Below are positions 32,692-41,042 of a DNA stretch of 64,000 bases, piece by piece (the stretch's first letter is position 1; each line of letters starts with the position of its first letter). The stretch is from contig NZ_CP119988.1 in the NCBI RefSeq assembly GCF_029338515.1, forward strand, positions 2,790,001 to 2,854,000, in the 5' to 3' direction. Both the position numbers and the translations under genes were made by a program. The stretch comes from Haloglomus litoreum. Lineage in GTDB: Archaea; Halobacteriota; Halobacteria; Halobacteriales; Haloarculaceae. Under the pieces are notes generated by a model. The model was not told where the DNA came from and did not search any database. It saw only the letters and a list, made by a program, of their open reading frames with translations.

Positions 32692-34038
32692 TCAGTCCAC
32701 CTTTCCACTCAGCACCCGCGCCGCGGTGGCGACGGGGTCCCAGACCGGGCTGAACGGCGGCGCGTACGCGAGGTCGAGGTTCTCGACCTCCGCGACGGTC
32801 AGGTCGGCGTGGAGTGCGGTTGCGACGGTGTCGATACGCTTGACGCCCTCACGCCCGACGATGCTGGCCCCGATGACCCGACCGCTGGGTCGGTCGGCCA
32901 TGAGCATCACCGTCAACTCCGTCGCACCGGGGTAGTAGTGCGCCCGTGAGGGGGCCTGTATCTCGACGGAGACGGGGTCGAACCCCGCATCGCGGGCCTG
33001 CTCCTCGTCGGTGAGCCCCGACCGGGCCGCGCCGAGGTCGAACGCCTTCACGATGGCCGTCCCCGCCATCCCGCCGACCTCGGTCGGCGTCCCGGTCACG
33101 CTCTGGCCGATGGCGCGCCCGGCCCGGTTCGCGGTCAGCGCGAGCGGCACGTGGTCGGGGGCGTCGGTGACGACGTTGTGCGCCTCCGCGCAGTCCCCGG
33201 CGGCGTAGATGTGGTCGACGTTCGTCCGGCCGTACGCGTCCGTGGCGATGGCCCCCGTCTCGCCGATCTCGATGCCCGCGTCCTCGGCGAGCGCGACGTT
33301 CGGCGCCACGCCGACACCGACGACCACGATGTCGGCGGGGACGGTCTCGTCCTCCAGCGCCACGCCGTCGACGGCGCCGTCGCCGGTGAACCCCTGGACC
33401 GCGGTGTCGAGGTGGAGTTCGATGCCCTGCTCGCGGAGGTGGGCCTCGACGACGGTCGCCACGGAGTCGCCGAACGGCTGGAGGACGTGGGGCAGCATCT
33501 CGTACATGTGGACCTCGAGGCCGCGCTCGTCGAGCGCTTCTGCCATCTCGATGCCGACGTAGCCGCCGCCGACGATGGCCGCGCTCTGGGGGTCACGCTC
33601 CGTGACGTACTCCTGGATGGCGTCGGCGTGGTCCATCGAGTGGATGGTGAACACGCCGTCGAGGTCGATACCGTCGAACGGCGGCTTCACGGCGTGGGCA
33701 CCTGTGGCGACGAGGAGCTGGTCGTACGGCTGGTCGAACTCGCCGTTGGGCCCCTCGACCCGCACGGTGCGGGCCTCGGGGTCGATGCCGACCACCTCGT
33801 GACCCGTCCGGAGGTCGATGTCGCGCTCCTCGCGGAACTCCTCGGCTGTCACCTGCACGAGATCCTCCAGTTCGTCGATCTCGCCCTTCACGTAGTACGG
33901 CATCCCGCAGGCCGCGTACGACACCCACTCGCCCTTCTCGAAGACGACGATATCGAGGTCCGGGTCCTCCCGCTTGGCCTTGCTCGCCGCGCTCATTCCT
34001 GCTGCGTCCCCGCCGACGACGACGAACGTATCTACCAT
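32692..34038 (-). CDS. CoA-disulfide reductase / persulfide reductase-like FAD-NAD(P)H oxidoreductase
   Basis: 448 residues of the single-cysteine pyridine-nucleotide-disulfide reductase group. TFVVVGGDAAGMSAASKAKR binds FAD, SYAACGMPYYVKG holds the redox Cys44, AAIVGGGYVGIEMAEALDE binds NAD(P)H, DHIYAAGDCAEAHN closes the FAD site. It has no C-terminal rhodanese domain, unlike CoADR-Rhd. Members reduce CoA disulfide or CoA persulfide, or act as NADH oxidases. Its place at the end of the sulfur island favours a persulfide or disulfide substrate. It converges with the second HTH gene. Confidence 0.87.
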   Translation of the reverse strand: MVDTFVVVGGDAAGMSAASKAKREDPDLDIVVFEKGEWVSYAACGMPYYVKGEIDELEDLVQVTAEEFREERDIDLRTGHEVVGIDPEARTVRVEGPNGEFDQPYDQLLVATGAHAVKPPFDGIDLDGVFTIHSMDHADAIQEYVTERDPQSAAIVGGGYVGIEMAEALDERGLEVHMYEMLPHVLQPFGDSVATVVEAHLREQGIELHLDTAVQGFTGDGAVDGVALEDETVPADIVVVGVGVAPNVALAEDAGIEIGETGAIATDAYGRTNVDHIYAAGDCAEAHNVVTDAPDHVPLALTANRAGRAIGQSVTGTPTEVGGMAGTAIVKAFDLGAARSGLTDEEQARDAGFDPVSVEIQAPSRAHYYPGATELTVMLMADRPSGRVIGASIVGREGVKRIDTVATALHADLTVAEVENLDLAYAPPFSPVWDPVATAARVLSGKVD

Positions 34039-34143
34039 ACCAGGAGGGAGGCTCGGCGACCAGTAATGAGGAGCCGGTGGTTCGCAGAATGTTGGAAACA
34101 GCGAAAGACTGGAGGTGGCGTCACGGTCACCCCGCCGTCGGAG

Positions 34144-34725
34144 TCACCCGGGCAGGAAGAGGTTGATGACGGCGACCACGAGTCCGGCCAGCGCCATCCG
34201 CGCGGCGGCGACGTACCAGCGCTGCCCGGAGATCGAGCCCATGTAGGCGCCGAAGACGCCGAGAACGCCGATGCCGAGCCCGACGGCGAGGAGGGCGGCC
34301 TCGACCATCGTCAGGAGGCCCCCCTCCAGCAGGAACGGGGAGAGCGGGATGAGGATGCCGAGTATCGGCCCGAGGCCGCTGGCCATCGCGTGGAGGAGGC
34401 GGGCGGTCGAGCGCTCGCGCTGGATGCGGGTGTCGTCGAGGTCGGTCAGCATCGCCCGCTCCATCCGGATGATCTCCGCCTTCGTCTCGGCACGCTCGAT
34501 CTCCCAGACGCTCCAGACCGCCGACGTGCCCAGACCGACCGCTGCACCGAGGCCGATTTTGATAACCGTCGCGCCGTCGGGGATGCCGGAGAGGACCGCA
34601 CCGACGACGACGCCGATGCAGGTGAGCGTCCCGTCGAAGCCGTTGGAGACGAAGTAGCGACGGGCGATGGGGAGGACGTCCTCACGCGAGAGGACCTGTG
34701 CCAGCCGCTGTCGGAGGGGCGACAC
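34144..34725 (-). CDS. VIT1/CCC1-like membrane protein (TIGR00267-type)
   Basis: 193 residues with about five helices. The N-terminal RRYFVSNGFDGTLTCIGVVVGAVLSG resembles the start of VIT1/CCC1 iron/manganese transporters, followed by a charged helix (VWEIERAETKAEIIRMERAML) in place of the metal-binding segment. The metal-ligand glutamates are not clearly kept, so transport is uncertain. It starts 3 nt after the DUF211 stop (two-gene operon). Confidence 0.75.
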   Translation of the reverse strand: MSPLRQRLAQVLSREDVLPIARRYFVSNGFDGTLTCIGVVVGAVLSGIPDGATVIKIGLGAAVGLGTSAVWSVWEIERAETKAEIIRMERAMLTDLDDTRIQRERSTARLLHAMASGLGPILGILIPLSPFLLEGGLLTMVEAALLAVGLGIGVLGVFGAYMGSISGQRWYVAAARMALAGLVVAVINLFLPG

Positions 34726-34728
34726 GGT

Positions 34729-35019
34729 TCAGCGGTCCTGTGGTGTCGGTCGTTCGTCGACGAGGTAGTCGCCACAGGCCACCTGGTCGACGGAGTGGAC
34801 GGTCCCGCCCTGTCCCTCGATGGCGTCCTCGACCGCCGCGAACTCGATGTCCGTGCCCTCGAAGGTGAGCTTCAGGTTCTGCACCTCGTTGTCGAGTTCG
34901 ATGAGCGACGCGTTGACCGCCTCGATACTGTCGACATCCGCGACCCGTCGGCTGAACTCCAGTACCGACGGCTCGTGGGGCTTCAGCACGTCCAGTACGA
35001 GGCGACGAATGGGGGCCAT
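34729..35019 (-). CDS. DUF211 protein
   Basis: 96-residue archaeal protein with a ferredoxin-like fold. PIRRLVLDVLKPHEPSVLEF and LTFEGTDIEFAAVEDAIEGQGGTVHSVDQVACG match DUF211, whose role is unknown. It is upstream partner of the VIT1/CCC1-like gene, so it may be a cytoplasmic metal or ligand sensor for it; that is inference. Confidence 0.88.
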   Translation of the reverse strand: MAPIRRLVLDVLKPHEPSVLEFSRRVADVDSIEAVNASLIELDNEVQNLKLTFEGTDIEFAAVEDAIEGQGGTVHSVDQVACGDYLVDERPTPQDR

Positions 35020-35123
35020 ATCTCCGGGTCCGCCCGGACGCGTCTAAAGCGTGGTGTGTCTTCTCCCCCGCTGGGAGCGGCCGACGGCCGACGCCAGGCG
35101 TTCCAGCCGATAGCCGCCGGTGG

Positions 35124-36671
35124 TCACCCCAGCACGTGGGGCCAGAGGAACCGGATGAGCAGGTAGGCCGCGCCGGTGGTGAGCAGGATGACGACGGCGT
35201 CCAGCAGCACACCCGCCCGGAGCATGTGGTCGCGCTCGACGTAGCCGGCGCCGAAGACGATGGCGTTCGGCGGCGTCGCGACCGGGAGCGCGAACCCGTA
35301 GCTGGCGGCGATGGCGCCAGTCACCGCCAGCAGGACGGCTGCGAGTTCGCTCGTCGTCCCGAGCGCGGCCGCGTAGGCGGGTCCGGCGTTGATGAGCAGC
35401 GGCGCGAGGATGGCCGCCATCGCGGTGTTGGATGCCAGTTCGCCCACGAGGACGGTCAGCGCCACCACGGCCAGCAGGACGACCACGACCGACGTCCCGG
35501 CCAGCGCCTCGACGGTCACGCTGGCCATCCAGCGCGTGGCCGCCGTATCCCGGAGGGCGTTCGCGAGTGAGATGCCCCCACCCAGCAACAACAGCGTCCC
35601 CCAGTCGATGTCGACGAGGTCGTCCCACTCGGCCGCGCCGCTCACGACGAGCACGGGGATGGAGACCATCCCGACGAGGACGTAGAACAGCAACCCCTCG
35701 TGGCCGGCGGTCCCGAAGACGCTGGCCCCGTCGCCGCCGAACAGCGTCACCCGGACCGCCGACGGGAGCAGGTCGCCGAGGAGGAACTCGAAGCCGCCCA
35801 GCAACCAGAGCCCGGCGGTCGCGGCGAAGACGACGACGGTCCGTCGCGCCGCAGGCGAGAGCGGCCCCATCGCCCGATGCTCCTCGCGAGCGCGCTCGCG
35901 GGCCGCCTGCACGTCGTATGGCTCGGGTGGGTAGACGACGTACGTCAGGAGGACCCACGCGACGGGGAGCAACAGCACGACCATCGGGAGGCCGATGGCG
36001 AGCCACTCGACGAAGGTGATCTCGAAGCCCAGCAGCTCGTCCAGTTGGCCGACCACGATGGCGTTGGGTGGCGTCCCGATGAGGGTACCGACGCCGCCGA
36101 GACTGGCCGCGTAGGCGATTCCCAGCAGCATCGCCACCTGCAGGTTCGAGGCCCGCTCGCCGGAGCCGGCCGCCTCGGCGGTCGTCAGGTCGGTCACCGA
36201 GTCGACGATGCCCAGCACGATGGGGACCATCATCGCGACGGTGGCCGTGTTGGAGACGACCATCGAGAGCAGCGCCGTCGCCACCATCACGCCCGCGACG
36301 AGGCCGCGCGAGGACGTGCCGAAGCGGACGAGGATGCGGTAGGCGATGCGGCGGTCGATCCCGTGGGCCTGCAGCGCCTCGGCCAGCACGAACCCCGCCA
36401 GCAACAGGAAGATGACCGGGTCCGCGAAGCCGGCGACGGCGTCCCCGAACGAGGGATAGACGCCGAACGCCGTCAGGAGGATGGGGATGCAAAGCGCCGT
36501 CAGCGGGAGTGGGATCGCACCCGTCACCCAGAGGATGGCCGCGAAGGTCATCGTCGCGAGGGCGAACTGACCGGCCGTGGTGAGGCTCCCCCCGACAGGG
36601 GCGAGCGCGACCAGCCCGGTGGCGAGGAGTGCGACGACGAGGGTCAGGGCGCGGGCGTTCGATGAGGCCAC
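35124..36671 (-). CDS. SLC13/DASS family anion permease
   Basis: 515-residue membrane protein of the divalent-anion:Na+ symporter family. Two repeat halves each have the Ser-Asn-Thr signature: MVVSNTATVAMM and ELASNTAMAAIL. Both have a Pro-Pro-Asn loop: GTPPNAIVVGQ and ATPPNAIVFGA. Substrate is a dicarboxylate, sulfate or similar anion; it cannot be decided from sequence. Its place near the sulfur island makes sulfate possible but it is separated by unrelated genes. Confidence 0.9.
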   Translation of the reverse strand: MASSNARALTLVVALLATGLVALAPVGGSLTTAGQFALATMTFAAILWVTGAIPLPLTALCIPILLTAFGVYPSFGDAVAGFADPVIFLLLAGFVLAEALQAHGIDRRIAYRILVRFGTSSRGLVAGVMVATALLSMVVSNTATVAMMVPIVLGIVDSVTDLTTAEAAGSGERASNLQVAMLLGIAYAASLGGVGTLIGTPPNAIVVGQLDELLGFEITFVEWLAIGLPMVVLLLPVAWVLLTYVVYPPEPYDVQAARERAREEHRAMGPLSPAARRTVVVFAATAGLWLLGGFEFLLGDLLPSAVRVTLFGGDGASVFGTAGHEGLLFYVLVGMVSIPVLVVSGAAEWDDLVDIDWGTLLLLGGGISLANALRDTAATRWMASVTVEALAGTSVVVVLLAVVALTVLVGELASNTAMAAILAPLLINAGPAYAAALGTTSELAAVLLAVTGAIAASYGFALPVATPPNAIVFGAGYVERDHMLRAGVLLDAVVILLTTGAAYLLIRFLWPHVLG

Positions 36672-36772
36672 GGGACACCCGCTTCGGCAAGCGCGCGGCA
36701 GTTAGTCCTGTCCCTCGGGTGGACTCCGGAGCGCCGGTGACGCCCCGGAACCGGTCCACGGAGGGCGCCGCC

Positions 36773-37216
36773 TCACTCGATGTCGATGGTGTGTGCGTCC
36801 GCGGCCTCCGCCTTCGGGAGCGTGACCGTCAGGACGCCGTGCTTCATCGTGGCGGAGACGGCGTCGCGGTCCACCGTCTCCGGGAGCCGGATTGACCGGC
36901 TGGCCGAGCGGTGACGGCGCTCGCGCCGGAGGTACTGTTCGTCCTCATCGACGGTCTCCTCGTCGTGGTCGGCCTCGATGCGGACCCTGTGGTCCGTGAC
37001 CGTCACCTCGACATCGTCGCGCTGGAAGCCGGGCAGGTCGACCGTGAGGACGAACGTGTCGTCGCGGTCGGCGAGGTCGACGGCCATCTCCTCGACCTCG
37101 GCGAAGCGGCCCAGCGGGCCCTCACCCTCGAACATGTGGGCCGCGTCGTCGAACTGGCGGCCCATGGTCTCGAACAGGCGCTCGATCTCGCGGAACGGGT
37201 TCGAACGTGAACTCAT
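36773..37216 (-). CDS. Hsp20/alpha-crystallin small heat shock protein
   Basis: 147 residues. N-terminal NPFREIERLFETMGRQFDDAA is followed by the alpha-crystallin domain (MAVDLADRDDTFVLTVDLPG to KHGVLTVTLPKAEA). The GVLTVTLPK motif is intact; the C-terminal IxI anchor reads TIDIE. ATP-independent holdase in the cytoplasm. Confidence 0.93.
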   Translation of the reverse strand: MSSRSNPFREIERLFETMGRQFDDAAHMFEGEGPLGRFAEVEEMAVDLADRDDTFVLTVDLPGFQRDDVEVTVTDHRVRIEADHDEETVDEDEQYLRRERRHRSASRSIRLPETVDRDAVSATMKHGVLTVTLPKAEAADAHTIDIE

Positions 37217-37474
37217 GGTACATGGGGCGGTTCGAGCCGGGAGCTGAAAACCGTGCGACCGGTTCTCATCCAGTGAGAGCGGACTGCCGGTTTGGTATCA
37301 CTGGCGGCGCAACTGCGCGAGCGGGGGGGAGAGGAGGGGGCTGGACCCGCTGGCGCCGCAGGTCGTCGCCGGTGTCGCGTCCCCCTCCGAAGCACCCTGA
37401 CGCCGGCCCTCGCCGGACCGTTCGGCCCCGGTCCCGCCGGTCGCGGGTGGGTCCTCGACGGCGTGGCGATCAGC

Positions 37475-38245
37475 TCACATGTACATCCGGTTCGTGGGAT
37501 AGTCGTGGCCCTCGGTCGGTTCCTCGGCCTCCTGAATGGACTGCATCCGCTCGGCGAGGTCCGCGAAGTAGCGCTCCATCTCCTCGGCCCGGTCGCGGAG
37601 TTCCCCCTCGTCCACCTCGATCCCACAGACGGGCTCGAGTGCGTCAAGCAGCCGGACGGCCGCGTCGAGGTCCGGTCCCGGCATGTGGGTGGGCGTGACC
37701 AGCACGCCCGTTGCCGGGGCCTCGCCGTCCAGTGCCCGGACCAGGAGCTCGCCGATGACTCCGTCGAAGAAACCGCCCGCCAGCGGTTCGATCTCCGGGC
37801 CCCCCTCGGGCGGGAAGTGTGCCTCCCGATAGGCCTCGGTGGCGACGTGGTAGACGACGTGTTCCTCCTCACGGTGCGGGAACGGCGTCCCGTGCAGGAC
37901 GGTCACCTCCCGGATGTCGTGGCTGCCGGCCCAGCCGAGCAGGGCGTCCGTCAGCGGGTCCGCCACCCACGTCGGGAGGAAGACCTCGCTGATGAGCACC
38001 GTCACGTCCGAACCGGTCGCGCTGTAGAGCCGAATGGGGTGGCGCGGCTCGCCGTTCGTGAACGGCGTGATGTCCGGGAGGTTCCGCGTTCGGATGTGGC
38101 CGATCTGCTCGGTCTCGACGTTGTTGACGAGGTAGTCCGCCGCGGTCAGGCCGGCTACACCGACGCCGGCCATCCCGACGAGCAACCGCTCGCCCGGTGG
38201 CGTCTGGCTCGTCAACTCGACGGTGAACGATGGGTCACTGGCCAT
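37475..38245 (-). CDS. PAC2 family protein
   Basis: 256 residues of the PAC2 (proteasome assembly chaperone-like/ATP-grasp-associated) family. LLVGMAGVGVAGLTAADYLV at the start, TVLISEVFLP, then LHGTPFPHREEEH and GVLVTPTHMPGPDLDAAVRLLD are the family pattern. A C-terminal coiled segment (LRDRAEEMERYFADLAERMQ) follows. Role in archaea is not established. The ATG at 38245 fits the family start. Confidence 0.87.
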   Translation of the reverse strand: MASDPSFTVELTSQTPPGERLLVGMAGVGVAGLTAADYLVNNVETEQIGHIRTRNLPDITPFTNGEPRHPIRLYSATGSDVTVLISEVFLPTWVADPLTDALLGWAGSHDIREVTVLHGTPFPHREEEHVVYHVATEAYREAHFPPEGGPEIEPLAGGFFDGVIGELLVRALDGEAPATGVLVTPTHMPGPDLDAAVRLLDALEPVCGIEVDEGELRDRAEEMERYFADLAERMQSIQEAEEPTEGHDYPTNRMYM

Positions 38246-38374
38246 GCGCCAGCCTTTCACCGGGGGGTGCATAACTGACCCGACGATTCCCGGGCTGTGG
38301 CCGACGTCGACCGCTCGCGGAAGTCCGCCGTTCGACACCTCCCACATCACGAGCGTTCCGCCGTTCGCTCCATC

Positions 38375-39295
38375 CTACAGCACGAAGAACGAGGGGAAGT
38401 ACAGCAACAGACAGAGGACCGCCGCTCGGCGGTCGATACCCTCACGCCAGTAGAACAGCGCCAGCACGGCGATAGACACTGCGAGCATGTACGTCAGCGA
38501 GGGAAGCAGCGTGGCGGTGTCCTCGACGACGACGTCGAAGAAGAGGGCCCCGACGCCCAGCGAGAACACGGGGTCGGTGATGTTGCTTCCGAGGATGGAT
38601 CCGACGGAGATGCCACCCCGCCCCTCGTGGGCGGCGATACCTGCGACGACGATCTCGGGGAGCGTGGTTCCCAGCCCCGTGAGGAGGCCGACAACGTACT
38701 CCGGAATCCCCGCGAGGCGCGCGAGCGCCACTCCGTTTGTGACCATCAACTGCCCACCGCCGACCACGAAGACCAGCCCGACGACGATGACCGCGACCGA
38801 GCGGGCCGGTGGCTCGGTGGGCTCGACGACCTCCTCGGTGATCTCCTCACCCCCCTCGTTCGTGTAGAGGGTGTAGATGAACTGGAGGTACGCGAGCATC
38901 ATCAGGAACCCCTCGGCACGCCCGATGACGCCGTCGTCGAGCGTGAGTATCATGATGATCATCGCCAGGATCATCGCCGAGCCGTACACCAGCACGTTCC
39001 GCCGCTCCGTGACGAACGGGGCGATGAACGCGACGAGGGCGATGGCGAGGGTGATCTGGGCGGTCTCGGAGCCGACGATGTTGCCGACCACCAGGTCACC
39101 TGCGCCGTAGTACGCGGCGTAGACCGAGGTGACCATCTCCGGGACGGATGTGCCGACGGAGATGAGCGTGACGCCGATGAAGAACGCGGAGACACCGTAG
39201 TAGAGCGCGAGGTCGGCGGCGGCCGTCACGGCGCGGTCCGCGCCGGCGACGAGCGCGGCCAGGCCGACGACGAACAGGGCGGATTCGACCAGCAT
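38375..39295 (-). CDS. Na+/Ca2+ exchanger family antiporter (CaCA)
   Basis: 306 residues with about ten helices and two alpha repeats: LISVGTSVPEMVTSVYAAYY with GNIVGSETAQI, and GLGTTLPEIVVAGIAAHE with GSILGSNITDPVFS. The Glu in each PE motif and the Asn/Asp of GSNITDP are the ion ligands. It should exchange Ca2+ (or another cation) for Na+, sensible at high salt. It lies near a P-type Ca2+ ATPase. Confidence 0.92.
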   Translation of the reverse strand: MLVESALFVVGLAALVAGADRAVTAAADLALYYGVSAFFIGVTLISVGTSVPEMVTSVYAAYYGAGDLVVGNIVGSETAQITLAIALVAFIAPFVTERRNVLVYGSAMILAMIIMILTLDDGVIGRAEGFLMMLAYLQFIYTLYTNEGGEEITEEVVEPTEPPARSVAVIVVGLVFVVGGGQLMVTNGVALARLAGIPEYVVGLLTGLGTTLPEIVVAGIAAHEGRGGISVGSILGSNITDPVFSLGVGALFFDVVVEDTATLLPSLTYMLAVSIAVLALFYWREGIDRRAAVLCLLLYFPSFFVL

Positions 39296-39364
39296 CGTTC
39301 CCTACCTCATCGTCGTCCGCCGTAACGGTTGCTCCGCCCGGCGGTATCGAGGCGACGGGGGTGC

Positions 39365-39931
39365 TCAGGCGACGCCGCCGAGCAGGCTCCCGACCGCGTA
39401 GGCGACGGCGGCCGCGGCCATCCCGACCACGAACATCTCCATGCCGTTGATGGCCCAGTGGCGGTCCGTCACGAGGCTCCGGCTCGCGCCGACACCGAAG
39501 AACGCGAGCGCGGTGAACGCGATGGAGGCACCGAACAGCGGCCCCAGTTCGAACACGTACGGCAGCAGCGGCGCCCACCCCGCCACGACGAACGCGAGGA
39601 ACGTGACGAACGCCGTCCGTGCGGGTGACTTCCCGCCGTCGTGGGGCTCGCCGGTGCCCGTCGCGCCCGCGCCCTGCTCGGCCCCGGTTCTCGACTCGCG
39701 GTAGTCGATCTCCGAGCGGCGGCTGAGGTAGTTACTCATCCCCATCGAGAAGCCGTCGGCGAACAGGTTCGCCACGCCGAGGATGAGGACGATGGAGGGC
39801 GAGAGCGCCGCACCCGCGACGCCGGAGACCACGGCGAACGTCGTGACGATGCCGTCGTTCGCACCGTAGATGACCTCCGCGAGGTACCGGCCCGAGGGCT
39901 CGACCTCGTCACCGAGCAGTTCTGCGAGCAT
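39365..39931 (-). CDS. VIT1/CCC1 family Fe2+/Mn2+ transporter
   Basis: 188 residues with five helices. The signature EVIYGANDGIVTTFAVVSGVAGA is intact, followed by LFADGFSMGMSNYLSRRSE; the cytoplasmic metal-binding helix is shortened and replaced by a Gly/Ala-rich loop (GAEQGAGATGTGEPHDGG). It should move Fe2+ or Mn2+ out of the cytoplasm. The start at 39931 (MLAELLGDEVEPSG) fits the family. It differs from the 34144 protein, which is a more distant member. Confidence 0.9.
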   Translation of the reverse strand: MLAELLGDEVEPSGRYLAEVIYGANDGIVTTFAVVSGVAGAALSPSIVLILGVANLFADGFSMGMSNYLSRRSEIDYRESRTGAEQGAGATGTGEPHDGGKSPARTAFVTFLAFVVAGWAPLLPYVFELGPLFGASIAFTALAFFGVGASRSLVTDRHWAINGMEMFVVGMAAAAVAYAVGSLLGGVA

Positions 39932-40029
39932 ACCCGCATCCCGCCGGGTGGAGACAAATGCCCGTCGCTCGGTCCGACGGGCCGGGAACCGGACGAAACG
40001 TTTCGTGCCGTGGGACCGAGTGGGGCGGT

Positions 40030-40458
40030 ATGAGCGAACACGTCCTGGTCCCGTTCGACGGGTCGCCACTCTCCGAGCGGGCGCTCGAACGGGTCTGCAC
40101 GAGGCACCCGGACGACGACGTGACCGTCCTCTGCGTCATCGACCCCATCGACGCGGTGTACGAGGCCGAGGCGAAGGGCCTCGGGGCGGCCGAGTCGTGG
40201 GTCGAGCGCGCCACCGCCGAGGCCGAGGCGAGGCTCGAACGGGCCGAGGCACTCGCCGCCGACCACGGGGTCGCGGTGACGACGGCCGTCGAGCACGGCA
40301 AGCCCGCGAGCGAGATCCTCGACTACGTCGGAGCCCACGCAGTGGACCACGTGGTGATGGGGAGCCACGGTCGCAAGGGCGCCTCGCGGCTCCTCCTCGG
40401 AAGCGTGGCCGAGCGGGTGATGCGCGGCTCGCCCGTTCCGGTGACGGTCGTCCGCTGA
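40030..40458 (+). CDS. Universal stress protein (UspA family)
   Basis: 142 residues, one Usp domain with SEHVLVPFDGSPLSERALER at the start and the ATP-binding motif GSHGRKGASRLLLGSVAE. ATG at 40030 chosen because strand 1 begins two residues later. Divergent from the VIT1 gene with 98 nt between starts. Confidence 0.92.
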   Translation: MSEHVLVPFDGSPLSERALERVCTRHPDDDVTVLCVIDPIDAVYEAEAKGLGAAESWVERATAEAEARLERAEALAADHGVAVTTAVEHGKPASEILDYVGAHAVDHVVMGSHGRKGASRLLLGSVAERVMRGSPVPVTVVR

Positions 40459-40482
40459 GTCGGGGGCTCGAGCGGTCCGTCC

Positions 40483-41040
40483 TCACCCGCCGGAAGTGAC
40501 CCGGTCGCCGCTCGCGGTCCGGTGCTGGTCGTCGATGTGGAGTTCCAGCCGGACGGTCTCGGGCGGCGCCCGGTGCTGGGCGGTCACCCGGACCAGAAGC
40601 GTCGTGACCACCTGTTCGTCGGACGCGGGCGTGTGGCTGTCGAGGCTCGCGACGACGGTGCAGTTGGTGTCGCTCTCGGCCACGTCGGGGACGCTCCCGA
40701 CCATCGAGGCGGGGACCGCACTCACCTGCACCACAGCCAGGTACTGGTCGGCGAAGTCGGTGGCGTCGAGGAAGTCGGCCGCGGCGTCGGTGAGTCGCTC
40801 GCGGTCGAACGCGTCGAGTCCCGACGCCGCGACGACGAGGCCCGCGTAGACGGCGTGCTCGCGCTCGTCCTGCAGTCCCGGCCCGAAGACCGGCCCGTCG
40901 TCGAGTTCGTGGACCGCGTACGGCGGGCCGCCCGAGGCAGGCGACAGTGAACAGCCGGCCAGCCAGAGTGCGAGGCCCATCCCGGCCCCCGCGAGCAGTC
41001 GCCGTCGGGTGGTCGGAAGCCGCGGCCGGTCGGACGGCAC
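40483..41040 (-). CDS. Tat lipoprotein of unknown function, downstream of the Ca2+ ATPase
   Basis: 185 residues starting at a GTG only 2 nt after the ATPase stop. The signal is TTRRRLLAGAGMGLALWLAGCS, a Tat-type lipobox with Cys30. The mature part is small and acidic (HELDDGPVFGPGLQDE, DAAADFLDATDFADQYLAVV); the C-terminal half is beta-rich (TTLLVRVTAQHRAPPETVRL). No family is recognised. The tight spacing implies translation with the pump, but a joint role is not shown. Confidence 0.72.
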   Translation of the reverse strand: MPSDRPRLPTTRRRLLAGAGMGLALWLAGCSLSPASGGPPYAVHELDDGPVFGPGLQDEREHAVYAGLVVAASGLDAFDRERLTDAAADFLDATDFADQYLAVVQVSAVPASMVGSVPDVAESDTNCTVVASLDSHTPASDEQVVTTLLVRVTAQHRAPPETVRLELHIDDQHRTASGDRVTSGG

Positions 41041-41042
41041 CG

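Noticed and set aside
33151-35166. 671-codon open frame on the plus strand
   Set aside because: Antisense to three real minus-strand genes (flavoprotein, VIT-like, DUF211).
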